Shown: in pieces, positions 48,578-57,934 of the stretch | Numbering within the stretch: position 1 is the first letter of the stretch | Layout: every line of letters starts with the position of its first letter | From: Bacillota bacterium | Lineage (GTDB): Bacteria; Bacillota; Clostridia; Christensenellales; SZUA-584 | Length of the DNA: 64,000 bases | Direction of reading: 5' to 3' | Assembly (NCBI GenBank): GCA_023461435.1 | Contig: JAEYLC010000010.1 | Coordinates: 248,001 to 312,000, forward strand | Position numbers and translations under genes: made by a program | Notes under the pieces: generated by a model | Told to the model about the DNA's origin: nothing | Database searches by the model: none | What the model saw: the letters and a program-made list of their open reading frames with translations, nothing else

Positions 48578-49834
48578 TCAAATGTGGCCCAAAACGCCGA
48601 TTTTTAAATAAGAAAATTCAAATAGCGTATCCTCAACGATTTTTGATTGTTCGCTTTCACATTGTATGATCAATACCACTTGCGCTTCTTTGTTTGAATT
48701 AAGCTTTTTTTTGGCATATATGAATTTGATGGCAAGGCCGATCCCGAACCCCGCGCCCGTGCCGATCAGCGCCCAGAGCACAGGGCCCAAGGGCCATAGA
48801 AAGCCGTAGATCAAACCGAACAACGAAAAAATCGCCGCGAGTATCATAGGCAGGTCAAGCATATTCTGGCTGTCCTGTGAATGTGAACTGTCAAAGAGCA
48901 TCAGCTTGCTGCTGCTTTTATCCAGTGGAACGGCAAATATGTTTTCCTTGGGGATTCCGCTCATCTGAACAGCCGTAATCGCCGTCTCAAGGCTCCTTGA
49001 ATAATCGAAAGTGGATATAATAAGCATATCGCCGCTCCTGTCTTTTAAGTTATTGTTGATAACGGGCAGCGCCGTGCCGCCGTATTCCTCGCGCAGAAAG
49101 CGCGCCTGTTCCCATTCATATAATTTGTTGATCTCAACAGCGCTGATGTAAGCATGGTATGCGCTGAAGAGGTATATCGACGGGATGTTCAGGGCCCAGT
49201 GAATATCCGCGGTCTGTTTGGTCATCTCAGCGAGCCCCAGCATCGTAAAATGGATGGCAGGCAGCAAACGGGATATATAAACGCTGAAAGCCCATAATGC
49301 GATAAGGAATAGCCCCAGGATGATTTGGTGATTGAGCATCTGCCCGGCGCCCGGAGCGAGAAACGACCAAAAAGCCGCTTGCCACGGCTTTTTTTTCTCC
49401 AGGGTATTGATGCACAGTTGGCTCATTGCGAAAGGATTGACAGGAAGATCGTCTCTGCAGGCCAAAATAAATTCTTTATTCATGTTGACGGTGGTTCTGT
49501 AGCTGTCCCATATTGTAAACAGATACGTCGGGCAGTAAAGCAGCAGCCATCTTAAATCAAGGACTTCCTTTACTTCTTCAAACCGGCCGGCAAAAGAGTA
49601 AAAAATGGCCATATTCAAGTGGGATTCGTAGTTGATAAAAATCTCCCACGCAAACAGCGCAAATCCGATCAGATATTTATCGAGCAAAATATGCCCCATT
49701 CCGGGAAATATAGCCGACCATAGCGCCACCACAACAGGATTGCGCCGATACAGCTTTGTGATGCCGAGGGAATGCACGTAGGCCCTGTACCTGCTTCTAT
49801 TGGGGTTTGAGCGAGGATTCTGATTCAAAAACAT
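48578..49834 (-). CDS. Hypothetical membrane protein with duplicated 'W.A..PG.G' segments
   Basis: 418 residues. Two similar halves start with 'VVALWSAIFPGMGHILL' and 'WQAAFWSFLAPGAGQMLN', like TM2-type short helices around a Pro-Gly. The C-terminal part has a soluble domain ('DMLIISTFDYSRSLETAITAVQMSGIPKENIFAVPLD') then two more helices ('PMILAAIFSLFGLIYGFLW'). Function unknown. AAAGGAAG precedes the ATG. Confidence 0.75.
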   Translation of the reverse strand: MFLNQNPRSNPNRSRYRAYVHSLGITKLYRRNPVVVALWSAIFPGMGHILLDKYLIGFALFAWEIFINYESHLNMAIFYSFAGRFEEVKEVLDLRWLLLYCPTYLFTIWDSYRTTVNMNKEFILACRDDLPVNPFAMSQLCINTLEKKKPWQAAFWSFLAPGAGQMLNHQIILGLFLIALWAFSVYISRLLPAIHFTMLGLAEMTKQTADIHWALNIPSIYLFSAYHAYISAVEINKLYEWEQARFLREEYGGTALPVINNNLKDRSGDMLIISTFDYSRSLETAITAVQMSGIPKENIFAVPLDKSSSKLMLFDSSHSQDSQNMLDLPMILAAIFSLFGLIYGFLWPLGPVLWALIGTGAGFGIGLAIKFIYAKKKLNSNKEAQVVLIIQCESEQSKIVEDTLFEFSYLKIGVLGHI

Positions 49835-49966
49835 GACTTCCTTTTTCTTATTATCAAAATTATTATTTCAAAATAAGAAAAATATAATGCAAATAGAAAA
49901 AAATGAGAAATAAAAACGGCCTGCGTCTTGAAAGAAACAGACCGCCTGATTCATTTTTGCTGAAAT

Positions 49967-50254
49967 TTAATATTCGCCTCTCTTGTGATGGGGCTTTTCT
50001 TTTACCATCTCGATGGCTTTGAGTATGGCTGTGGTAATATTGGCCTGCATTTGATCATCCATCGATTGAATGCGGGCCATGATGTCGCCGCCGGAGCTGC
50101 TCACATAACGCGAAGGCAGCTTATTGAGCGCAATCGCAATGACATCGTTGCGGCATCTGTCACATTTACACACACCTGTTGCGTCGATCAATTCATCGAG
50201 CTTGTAAACGATCAGATCTTCAAGTATGTTTTTCGGTAATCTTCTTGCAGCCAT
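49967..50254 (-). CDS. comFB: ComFB family protein
   Basis: 95 residues. 'NILEDLIVYKLDELID', 'CKCDRCRNDVIAIALNKLPSRYV' match the late-competence ComFB family (Cys cluster plus 'ALN.LP.RYV'). In Bacillus it sits in the comF operon; cyanobacterial homologues bind cyclic di-nucleotides. Here it stands alone, so a signalling role is as likely as competence. AAGGAG precedes the start. 50255-50623 upstream holds AT-rich DNA and no gene. Confidence 0.88.
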   Translation of the reverse strand: MAARRLPKNILEDLIVYKLDELIDATGVCKCDRCRNDVIAIALNKLPSRYVSSSGGDIMARIQSMDDQMQANITTAILKAIEMVKEKPHHKRGEY

Positions 50255-50623
50255 TCACATTTGCTCCTTGTCGCAAAAGTACATGGAAATTATTTATTGA
50301 TTATAACATATCAAATCTTCTTATGGAAACAATATTATTGAAAATGTTTTTCGCACATGCATGAGACTTATATTGAGCCATCCGGATGGTCAGCCAAATT
50401 AAATATTTCCCTTTGTGTTTTATTTTTTCGTTTGATTGCCGAAGATAAGCTGTGAAGCGAAAAAGTAAATAAAGGTAAAGTTTTTATGAAAAAATCTCTT
50501 TTCATATGACGAATATGTTGTATAATACATAAAGAATCATTAACATGGGGGAGAAGCGGTTTTAATATTTGCATATAAACAGTTCATGTTTATATAGACA
50601 TTATTTTCATTTGAGGAGGCATT

Positions 50624-52708
50624 ATGGATCTCATGATTCTCGCCCCGATTGGGGCGGTGTTGTCGTTGCTCTTTGCGGGATACCTTGCATATCGCATAAA
50701 GAGTTATTCAACCGGCAACGAGCTGATGACAAAGATCTCCGCAGCGATCAAACAAGGCGCCAAGGCCTATTTGAAACGCCAGTACACGGGAGTCGGCATT
50801 TTTTTTGCCGTTATGTTTGTCGTTTTGCTCGTTCTTTCATTCCTGGGCTTTGTTAACCCATTTGTGCCGTTTGCCTTTATCACCGGCGGATTCTTCTCCG
50901 GTATGTCCGGCTTTATCGGCATGAGCATTGCAACTTCTTCGAATTCGCGTACAGCGTATGCTGCCAGCGAGAGCCTTAACAAGGGCCTCAGAGTCGCGTT
51001 TTCGTCAGGCGGCGTCATGGGCTTTACGGTGGTTGGCCTTGGCCTGCTCGATCTGTCCATCTGGTACTACCTGCTTGATCTCGTTTTCGGACTGGATATT
51101 CAGGGTATCACATCGGCGATGCTCACGTTTGGTATGGGTGCGTCTTCTATGGCGCTGTTTGCGCGTGTCGGCGGCGGTATATTCACCAAAGCGGCTGACG
51201 TCGGCGCAGACCTCGTGGGCAAGGTGGAAGCCGGTATCCCCGAAGATGACCCGAGAAACCCCGCCGTTATTGCCGACAACGTGGGCGACAACGTGGGCGA
51301 CGTGGCTGGAATGGGCGCCGACCTTTACGAATCGTATGTCGGTTCCATCGTTTCAACTGCCTCTTTGGCTGTAGCAGCCAGCTTGGGAATTCAGGGCGTT
51401 CTGATTCCAATGGTGATGGCGGCCGTTGGCATTCTGGCCTCTATTGTCGGTACATTCTTTGTGCGCTCGGGCGAGAAAGCAGAGCAGAAGGTATTGTTGG
51501 CCGCGTTGCGCAGAGGCGTATACATAAGCTCGATATTAATCGTCATCATCGCATTCCTTCTCGTTTATTTTGTGCTCGGCGCAGACAAGATCGGCGTATT
51601 CTTCGCGATACTTTCCGGACTTGTTGCGGGCATACTGATCGGATTGTTTACTGAGTACTACACATCGGATACATATAAACCCACGCGCACAGTGGCTGAC
51701 GCTTCCAAGACCGGCCCGGCTACGGTTATCATCGGCGGCATTTCGCTCGGTATGAAATCCACGCTTATGCCCATTGTGATCATCGGCGCATCGGTGCTTG
51801 TATCTTTCTTTGTGTCGGGCGGCACGGCAGACTTTAACATGGGACTGTTCGGCATTGGCCTCTCGGCTGTCGGCATGCTCTCCACACTCGGCATCACGCT
51901 TGCGACTGACGCTTACGGACCGGTTGCTGACAATGCGGGCGGTATCGCTGAGATGAGCCATCTGCCTCACGAAGTGCGCGAGCGTACAGACGCGCTTGAT
52001 TCGCTTGGCAACACAACAGCGGCTACCGGAAAAGGATTTGCGATTGGTTCCGCAGCTCTTACAGCGCTTGCGCTTATTGCATCCTTCATGAACGAAGTGA
52101 AAATTTTGAAGCCGGATTTTGTTTTTGCGCTCGATATATTGAACCCGATTACGCTGACCGGACTGTTTATCGGCGGTATGCTGCCGTTCCTGTTCTCGGC
52201 TATGACGATGAACGCGGTGGGACGCGCGGCGCAGGGCATCGTGGTTGAGGTTCGCCGTCAGTTCCGTGAAATTGTCGGCCTGATGGAAGGCAAAGCGGAG
52301 CCGGATTATGCGCGTTGTGTGGATATCTGCACGCGCAGCGCTCAGAAGGAAATGATACTTCCGGCGCTGACAGCTATCATTTTCCCGATCGCGGTGGGAC
52401 TCATACTTGGGCCTTATGCCGTGGCGGCGATGCTGGCCGGCGCGACTGTCACAGGTTTCATTCTGGCCATCATGATGGCGAATTCGGGCGGCGCCTGGGA
52501 CAACGCGAAGAAATACATAGAAGCGGGCAACCATGGCGGAAAAGGCAGCGATTCGCATAAAGCGGCTGTCGTGGGCGACACCGTCGGCGATCCGTTCAAG
52601 GATACGTCAGGCCCGTCCATCAACATACTGATCAAGCTGCTGTCGATGGTATCTATCGTGTTCGCCGGCTTGTTCATGAATGGAAACCTGCTGGGACTGT
52701 TCTTCTAA
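50624..52708 (+). CDS. hppA: Membrane pyrophosphatase, K+-dependent type
   Basis: 694 residues, about 16 helices. It hydrolyses pyrophosphate to pump H+ or Na+. Signatures: 'ADVGADLVGKVEAGIPEDDPRNPAVIADNVGDNVGD' split over the active site loop, and the C-terminal 'GDTVGDPFKDTSGPS'. In 'NTTAATGKGFAIG' an Ala replaces the Lys of K+-independent enzymes, indicating K+ dependence; H+ versus Na+ cannot be settled by eye. GAGGAGG precedes the ATG. Confidence 0.96.
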   Translation: MDLMILAPIGAVLSLLFAGYLAYRIKSYSTGNELMTKISAAIKQGAKAYLKRQYTGVGIFFAVMFVVLLVLSFLGFVNPFVPFAFITGGFFSGMSGFIGMSIATSSNSRTAYAASESLNKGLRVAFSSGGVMGFTVVGLGLLDLSIWYYLLDLVFGLDIQGITSAMLTFGMGASSMALFARVGGGIFTKAADVGADLVGKVEAGIPEDDPRNPAVIADNVGDNVGDVAGMGADLYESYVGSIVSTASLAVAASLGIQGVLIPMVMAAVGILASIVGTFFVRSGEKAEQKVLLAALRRGVYISSILIVIIAFLLVYFVLGADKIGVFFAILSGLVAGILIGLFTEYYTSDTYKPTRTVADASKTGPATVIIGGISLGMKSTLMPIVIIGASVLVSFFVSGGTADFNMGLFGIGLSAVGMLSTLGITLATDAYGPVADNAGGIAEMSHLPHEVRERTDALDSLGNTTAATGKGFAIGSAALTALALIASFMNEVKILKPDFVFALDILNPITLTGLFIGGMLPFLFSAMTMNAVGRAAQGIVVEVRRQFREIVGLMEGKAEPDYARCVDICTRSAQKEMILPALTAIIFPIAVGLILGPYAVAAMLAGATVTGFILAIMMANSGGAWDNAKKYIEAGNHGGKGSDSHKAAVVGDTVGDPFKDTSGPSINILIKLLSMVSIVFAGLFMNGNLLGLFF

Positions 52709-52772
52709 AACACATCGATTAACAGGTTGTGTGCATGAATAATCGGCCTGTTCTTCAAGTAAAAGGCTCACA

Positions 52773-52807
52773 AAGGCCACGCGGTTATGCCGTGTGGCCT
52801 TTTTTTC
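52773..52807 (+). terminator. hppA terminator
   Basis: A 12-bp stem with one G-U, 5-nt loop, eight T. Ends hppA transcription before the leu promoter. Confidence 0.88.
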
Positions 52808-52817
52808 ACTTTACCTG

Positions 52818-52847
52818 TTGACAAAAACCTTGTCCGTCATTTATAAT
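52818..52847 (+). promoter_or_regulatory. Promoter of the leuACD operon
   Basis: TTGACA, 18-nt spacer and TATAAT. The leader that follows is the T-box. Confidence 0.8.
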
Positions 52848-52857
52848 GACCGCAATA

Positions 52858-53112
52858 AAGGCTGTGATGGAGATCAGTAACCAAAAACCTGCTTTGAAGA
52901 GAGCCGTCGGTTGGTGCAAGACGGCAGGCAGCATTTGGCGAACTCGCTCCGAAGCCGCTGTGCCGAAGCCATTCAGTAGGCGCAGACGTCGTGACTCAAC
53001 GTTACACGAGGACGGGCATCATGTTGTGCCCTGATGAGCTGGCGGCTTTTTATCCGCAAGCAGAGTGGTAACGCGAAGTCTTTCGTCTCTGTACGACGAA
53101 GGGCTTTTTTTT
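52858..53112 (+). promoter_or_regulatory. Leucine T-box riboswitch
   Basis: About 250 nt between promoter and leuA. The stem I apical part 'GAGAGCCGTCGG TTGGTGCAAG' is typical, and 'GGCGAACTCGCTCC' presents CTC (52943-52945) as Leu specifier codon. The T-box sequence 'AGAGTGGTAACGCG' is at about 53062-53075. The terminator (stem 53076-53087 with 53095-53106, T run) follows. Uncharged tRNA-Leu(GAG) would bind and allow read-through into leuA. Confidence 0.9.
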
Positions 53113-53178
53113 ATTGGTTACCGGTCGCAAAACAACATGAAGAAATTAAACAAAGATGTTTGAAAAGGAGGCCAAAAC

Positions 53179-54696
53179 ATGACAACGATCAAGATTTTTG
53201 ACACCACATTGAGAGACGGCGAACAGTCGCCCGGGTGCAGCATGAACCTGCAGGAAAAGATTGAGGTGGCGCGTCAGCTCGAAAAGCTCGGCGTTGATGT
53301 GATTGAGGCCGGTTTTGCGATCGCATCTCCGGGGGACTTCCAATCCGTCAAAACCATCGCGGAAACGGTGAAAAACGCGCGTGTGGCGAGCTTATCGCGT
53401 GCGCTTACAAAGGACATCGACCGCGCGTATGAAGCGGTGAAGGGCGCGGTGAGCCCGAGAATCCACACGTTTATCGCCACATCGCCGATCCACATGGAAT
53501 ACAAGCTCAAAATGAAGCCCGAAGATGTGCTGGCTCAGGCGGCGGAAATGGTGAAGTACGCAAAATCGTATTGCGCCGATGTGGAATTCTCGGCGGAGGA
53601 CGCCTCGAGAAGCGAACCCGAATTTTTGTACCGCGTGTTTGAAGCGGTGATCGCGGCGGGCGCGACCTGCATAAACGTGCCGGATACCGTGGGATACTCG
53701 ATGCCCGAAGAATTCGGCGCGTTGGTCAAAAGCGTCAAGGAAAACGTGAGGGGCATCGAGAAGGTCGATCTGTCGGTGCACTGCCATAACGATTTGGGTT
53801 TGGCCGTGGCGAATTCCCTGGCGGCGATCAGCGCGGGGGCCACGCAGGCCGAATGCACGATCAATGGCATCGGCGAGCGGGCGGGCAACGCGGCGCTCGA
53901 GGAGATTGTGATGGCGATCGCCACGAGACAGGATTTCTACGGATTTACGACGAATATTAATACAAAGCAGATTTACAACTCGTCGCGTTTGATCTCCGCG
54001 ATCACGGGCGTACCGGTTCAGCCAAACAAGGCCATTGTGGGCAAAAACGCGTTCGCGCACGAAGCGGGCATCCATCAGCATGGCGTGCTGGCGAACAAGA
54101 AGACCTATGAGATCATGACGCCCGAGTCGATCGGCCTGCCGGAAAACGCGATCGTGCTCGGCAAGCATTCGGGCAAGCATGCGTTTTGCGAGCGCCTCAA
54201 GGATTTAGGCTACGTTGTGGACGAACAGCGTATCAACGAAAGCTTCGAGCGCTTCAAGGATCTGGCGGACAGGAAAAAGGAAGTCTCCGATCTCGATTTG
54301 AGGGCCTTGGTGGAGCTGGAGCAGTTTGACATTCCGGCGGATTATGAGTTTGATTCGTTCGTGATCAACAGCGGCAACAAGATGACGGCCACGGCTGTCG
54401 TGAAGCTGATTCATGACGATCAAACGGTGGAGGAAGCGGCGACGGGCGACGGCCCTGTGGATGCCGCGTTCAACGCGATTGAACGGTGCATCGGCGAAAG
54501 CTTCACGCTGGAAGATTATATTGTCCGGTCGGTCACAGGCGGCAAGGACGCTCAGGGCGAGGTGGTCGTGAAGCTGAGCAAGGGCGATAAGAACGTGAAG
54601 GGCCGCGGGCTCAGCACGGATATCGTGGAAGCCAGCGTCAAGGCATATATCGACGCGATCAACAGATATTACTATCAAATGAAAGTGGAGGGCTGA
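53179..54696 (+). CDS. leuA: 2-isopropylmalate synthase
   Basis: 505 residues. It condenses acetyl-CoA with 2-oxoisovalerate, first step of leucine synthesis. N-terminal TIM barrel: 'FDTTLRDGEQSPGCSM', metal ligands in 'LSVHCHNDLGLAVANSLAA'; 'GIGERAGNAALEE' ; C-terminal LeuA dimer/regulatory domain (about 360-505) gives leucine feedback. AAGGAGG precedes the ATG. First gene behind the T-box. Confidence 0.97.
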   Translation: MTTIKIFDTTLRDGEQSPGCSMNLQEKIEVARQLEKLGVDVIEAGFAIASPGDFQSVKTIAETVKNARVASLSRALTKDIDRAYEAVKGAVSPRIHTFIATSPIHMEYKLKMKPEDVLAQAAEMVKYAKSYCADVEFSAEDASRSEPEFLYRVFEAVIAAGATCINVPDTVGYSMPEEFGALVKSVKENVRGIEKVDLSVHCHNDLGLAVANSLAAISAGATQAECTINGIGERAGNAALEEIVMAIATRQDFYGFTTNINTKQIYNSSRLISAITGVPVQPNKAIVGKNAFAHEAGIHQHGVLANKKTYEIMTPESIGLPENAIVLGKHSGKHAFCERLKDLGYVVDEQRINESFERFKDLADRKKEVSDLDLRALVELEQFDIPADYEFDSFVINSGNKMTATAVVKLIHDDQTVEEAATGDGPVDAAFNAIERCIGESFTLEDYIVRSVTGGKDAQGEVVVKLSKGDKNVKGRGLSTDIVEASVKAYIDAINRYYYQMKVEG

Positions 54697-54701
54697 AAAA
54701 A

Positions 54702-55961
54702 TTGGGCATGACAATGACGCAAAAAATACTGGCCGCCAAGGCGGGCTTAAAGGAGGTTCACGCGGGCCAGTTCATCGAAGCGGCTATCGATCTTGCGCTG
54801 GGTAACGACATCACCACGCCTGTCGCGATCAAGGAGTTTAAAAAGACGGGCCGTGAAAAAGTGTTTGATAAGGACAAAATCGCGCTGGTACCCGATCACT
54901 TCACGCCGAATAAGGATATCAAGGCGGCTGAACAATGCAAAATGATACGCGAATTCGCCCATGAACAAAATCTCACCAACTATTTTGAGGTGGGTGAGAT
55001 GGGCATCGAGCATTGCCTGATCCCCGAGAAGGGCCTTGCGGTGCCGGGCGACGCGATCATCGGCGCGGACTCGCACACCTGCACCTACGGAGCGCTCGGC
55101 GCTTTCTCCACGGGCGTCGGCAGCACCGATCTCGCGGCGACGATGGCGCGCGGCAAGTGCTGGTTCAAGGTGCCCGCGGCGATCAAATTCAACCTTAAGG
55201 GCAAGCTGCAAAAGTGGGTGTCGGGCAAGGATCTGATACTGCACATCATCGGGATGATCGGTGTGGACGGCGCGCTTTACCAGTCGATGGAGTTTGTGGG
55301 AGAAGGCGTCGCGTCACTCACGATGGACGACCGCTTCACAATCGCCAATATGGCGATTGAGGCGGGGGCGAAGAACGGCATATTCCCGGTGGATGAGCAG
55401 ACGCTCGCATACGTGAAAGAACATTCGATTAAGCCGTATCAGGTGTTTGAAGCGGATGACGACGCGGAGTACACGCGCGTGATCGATATTGATCTGAACG
55501 CGCTGCGCCCGACGGTGGCGTTCCCGCACCTGCCCGAAAACACAAAGACGATCGACGAGGTCGGCGACATCAAAGTTGATCAGGTGGTCATCGGCTCATG
55601 TACAAACGGGCGCATGACGGACTTGCGCATCGCGGCGGACATATTGCGCGGACGCAAGGTGAAGAAGGGTGTGCGCGTGATCGTGTTCCCGGGCACGCAG
55701 GCCATCTATCTGCAGGCGATCAAGGAAGGGCTCGTTACCGACATCGTCGAGGCGGGCGCCGCTTTCTCGACGCCGACCTGCGGGCCGTGCCTCGGCGGAC
55801 ATATGGGCATACTTGCCGCGGGAGAGCGGTCGATCTCCACGACCAACCGCAACTTTGTCGGGCGCATGGGCCATGTGGAATCGGAAGTGTATCTGGCAAG
55901 CCCGGCTGTCGCAGCCGCATCGGCGTTAACGGGACGTATTGAAGACCCGGCGAATATATAG
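54702..55961 (+). CDS. leuC: 3-isopropylmalate dehydratase, large subunit
   Basis: 419 residues of the LeuC type 2 (archaeal/Firmicutes-like) group. The 4Fe-4S Cys are in 'VIGSCTNGR' and 'TPTCGPCLGGHMG'; 'GADSHTCTYGALGAFSTGVGS' is the aconitase signature. It works with LeuD. TTG 54702 is favoured by GGAGGG 9 nt upstream; ATG 54708 or 54714 are alternatives. Confidence 0.96.
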   Translation: MGMTMTQKILAAKAGLKEVHAGQFIEAAIDLALGNDITTPVAIKEFKKTGREKVFDKDKIALVPDHFTPNKDIKAAEQCKMIREFAHEQNLTNYFEVGEMGIEHCLIPEKGLAVPGDAIIGADSHTCTYGALGAFSTGVGSTDLAATMARGKCWFKVPAAIKFNLKGKLQKWVSGKDLILHIIGMIGVDGALYQSMEFVGEGVASLTMDDRFTIANMAIEAGAKNGIFPVDEQTLAYVKEHSIKPYQVFEADDDAEYTRVIDIDLNALRPTVAFPHLPENTKTIDEVGDIKVDQVVIGSCTNGRMTDLRIAADILRGRKVKKGVRVIVFPGTQAIYLQAIKEGLVTDIVEAGAAFSTPTCGPCLGGHMGILAAGERSISTTNRNFVGRMGHVESEVYLASPAVAAASALTGRIEDPANI

Positions 55962-55977
55962 GAAGGAATAAAGACGA

Positions 55978-56454
55978 ATGAGCAAGGTTTATAAATACGG
56001 AAACAACGTGGATACGGATGTGATCATACCCGCAAGGTATTTGAATACGTCGGACCCAAAGGAACTCGCCTCCCATTGCATGGAGGATATCGACGCGGCG
56101 TTTGCCAAGACGGTGCAGCCCGGCGATATCATCGTCGCGGAAGCCAACTTCGGCTGCGGCTCCTCGCGTGAGCACGCGCCGATCGCGATAAAGGAATCGG
56201 GCGTTTCCTGCGTGATCGCGAAGACGTTCGCGCGCATTTTCTTCCGCAACGCGATCAACATCGGCCTGCCGATACTCGAGTGCGAGGAGGCTGTGAACGG
56301 CACGCAGAGCGGCGACGAGCTTGAGGTGGATATTGACAGCGGCGTGATCAAAAATTTAACGCGCGGCACCACGTTTCGGGCGGAGCCGTTTCCGCCGTTT
56401 ATGCGCGGCATTATCGACGCGGGCGGCCTCGTGAAAGCGATATCCAAGCCGTAA
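55978..56454 (+). CDS. leuD: 3-isopropylmalate dehydratase, small subunit
   Basis: 158 residues, the short LeuD form pairing with this LeuC type. 'DTDVIIPARYL' and 'NFGCGSSREHAPIAIK' are the aconitase swivel-domain motifs. leuB is not found in the window. Confidence 0.96.
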   Translation: MSKVYKYGNNVDTDVIIPARYLNTSDPKELASHCMEDIDAAFAKTVQPGDIIVAEANFGCGSSREHAPIAIKESGVSCVIAKTFARIFFRNAINIGLPILECEEAVNGTQSGDELEVDIDSGVIKNLTRGTTFRAEPFPPFMRGIIDAGGLVKAISKP

Positions 56455-56474
56455 TAAAAGAATTAAGAATTAAA

Positions 56475-56511
56475 AAAAGGGTTCCGATCTTAAAATGACC
56501 GGAACCCTTTT
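56475..56511. terminator. Bidirectional terminator between leuD and bioY
   Basis: A perfect 12-bp stem (56475-56486 with 56500-56511) with A run left and T run right, between convergent genes. Confidence 0.85.
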
Positions 56512-56526
56512 ATGTATGAAGGTTTT

Positions 56527-57120
56527 CTACTTCGAAGAAAAGGTTGCGGGAACCCGTCTCAGCACGGCGATGCCGAGCGGAATGGCTGCCGCGAATTTGA
56601 GTATGTCAAACAGTATGAAGACACCGTTGTAGGTGATGATGATCGTGTCCAAAGCCACGCCCTTGCCCATATAAGCGTTCAATATGATCGACATATATGC
56701 CACACCGATCACATACATCACGGCAACGCAAAGCAATGAGTAACCCGCGATCCTGATGATCTCGGGCGTTTTCGATTCACCCTTCTTTTTACCGATGAGT
56801 TTAAGAATATTGTGTCTCACGAGCAGACTGATCAGCATCGCCGTCACGCAAAAACCGATGATGAACCCGAAAGACGGCTGCAATACATAACCAAAGCCGC
56901 CGCCGTTCATGAACACGGGAACCCCGATCAGCCCGATCGCCGCGTACACGGCCTGCGAGATGAGCGCGTATCTCGGCTCGAGCAGCAGCCCCGCCAAAAA
57001 AATAAAAAATGTCTGGAGCGTAAAGCTCATCGGCGTGCCGGGAATCGGAATCTTGATAAAGATGCCCGCCGTGGTCAGCGCGGCAAAAAGCGCACAGAAT
57101 ACCATTTGTCTTGTTTTCAT
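56527..57120 (-). CDS. bioY: Biotin transporter BioY (ECF S-component)
   Basis: 197 residues, six helices. 'MVFCALFAALTTAGIFIKIPIP' and 'PMSFTLQTFFIFLAGLLL' are the BioY substrate-binding signature; 'GGGFGYVLQPSFGFIIGF' follows. It captures biotin and works with EcfAAT. ATG 57120 has AGGTG 3 nt before it; an in-frame GTG at 57126 overlaps that site. A BirA-type box lies just upstream. Confidence 0.94.
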   Translation of the reverse strand: MKTRQMVFCALFAALTTAGIFIKIPIPGTPMSFTLQTFFIFLAGLLLEPRYALISQAVYAAIGLIGVPVFMNGGGFGYVLQPSFGFIIGFCVTAMLISLLVRHNILKLIGKKKGESKTPEIIRIAGYSLLCVAVMYVIGVAYMSIILNAYMGKGVALDTIIITYNGVFILFDILKFAAAIPLGIAVLRRVPATFSSK

Positions 57121-57132
57121 AGCCACCTCGAA

Positions 57133-57163
57133 TGTAAACTAATTTGTTTAAAAGAAGTTTACA
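57133..57163. promoter_or_regulatory. BirA-type biotin operator
   Basis: Inverted repeat TGTAAACT - 15 nt - AGTTTACA, 13-43 nt upstream of bioY. Matches the Firmicutes BirA box pattern (TGTWAAC-N15-GTTWACA). Biotin-bound BirA would repress bioY. Confidence 0.75.
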
Positions 57164-57221
57164 ATGCTCTGCGTGTTTTGTCAATGACGATTTTGTCACA
57201 AATAAGATACGGGAAATGACT

Positions 57222-57249
57222 TTGCAACGATAATAAAATCATGTATAAT
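57222..57249 (+). promoter_or_regulatory. Candidate promoter of the sigma factor gene
   Basis: TTGCAA, 16-nt spacer, TATAAT. It argues against translation from the upstream ATG at 57241. Confidence 0.5.
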
Positions 57250-57294
57250 TCGTGTATGATGTCTTTGTTATTTTTTATTCAATCAGCTGTGCCG

Positions 57295-57846
57295 ATGGAC
57301 GAGAAGGAAATGAAGCTGATTCAATACGCGCAAAAGGGTGACCGGCAGGCGCTGGAAACGCTGCTTTTGAAATACGAAAAAAAAGTTTACAATGTGTCTT
57401 ACCGTTTTATGGGCAGCGAAGCCGACGCCTACGATATGGCGCAGGAGTCTTTGATCAAAATATACAAAGGTGTCAGCGCGTTTCGCCTTGAGGCTTCTTT
57501 TTCATCGTGGGTATACAGAGTCACCGTGAACACCTGCCTTGATGAACTGCGAAAGCGCAAAAAAGCGCCGCTGTCTCTTGACAATACGCTTGAAGGCGGC
57601 GTATTTATCGAAGATAAAACAGGGATCACCCCCGAAATCCACGCTTTGAATATCGAAAGCAGAGAAGATATACAAAAAGCCATCAACACTTTGTCCGCAG
57701 ACCATCGCATCACTGTCGTATTGCGGGACATACAGGGCCTTTCTTATGAGGAAATCGCCGATACGCTCAGCATTTCAATCGGCACTGTGAAATCGCGTTT
57801 AAACCGCGGACGGCAGCGTCTCAAAGAAATATTGATCGAAAAATGA
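57295..57846 (+). CDS. ECF-type RNA polymerase sigma factor
   Basis: 183 residues. Region 2: 'YRFMGSEADAYDMAQESLIKIYKGVSAF' and 'FSSWVYRVTVNTCLDELRKRKK'. Region 4: 'LRDIQGLSYEEIADTLSISIGTVKSRLNRGRQRLKE'. This is the SigW-like ECF pattern. It is followed by two lipoproteins (DUF4349 and SIMPL) and no obvious anti-sigma. The start has no clear Shine-Dalgarno; ATG 57310 is an alternative. Confidence 0.88.
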   Translation: MDEKEMKLIQYAQKGDRQALETLLLKYEKKVYNVSYRFMGSEADAYDMAQESLIKIYKGVSAFRLEASFSSWVYRVTVNTCLDELRKRKKAPLSLDNTLEGGVFIEDKTGITPEIHALNIESREDIQKAINTLSADHRITVVLRDIQGLSYEEIADTLSISIGTVKSRLNRGRQRLKEILIEK

Positions 57847-57872
57847 TTTTTCCGGAACCTTAGCCAAAATGC

Positions 57873-57904
57873 AAACGTCTAATCGGTGTGATCAGACGTT
57901 TTTA
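57873..57904 (+). terminator. Terminator after the sigma factor gene
   Basis: AAACGTCT with AGACGTTT stem, 13-nt loop, T run. It separates the sigma gene from the lipoprotein genes. Confidence 0.75.
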
Positions 57905-57934
57905 ACGTTCTAAAAACAGTTGGTGGAGGGTGTT

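Noticed and set aside
51536..52558. Long leftward open frame (340 codons) within hppA
   Set aside because: It is antisense to a full-length, highly conserved pyrophosphatase; its product is Arg/His-rich with no domain and no ribosome binding site.
53392..54180. Leftward open frame of 262 codons within leuA
   Set aside because: Antisense shadow of leuA with no signals or domains.
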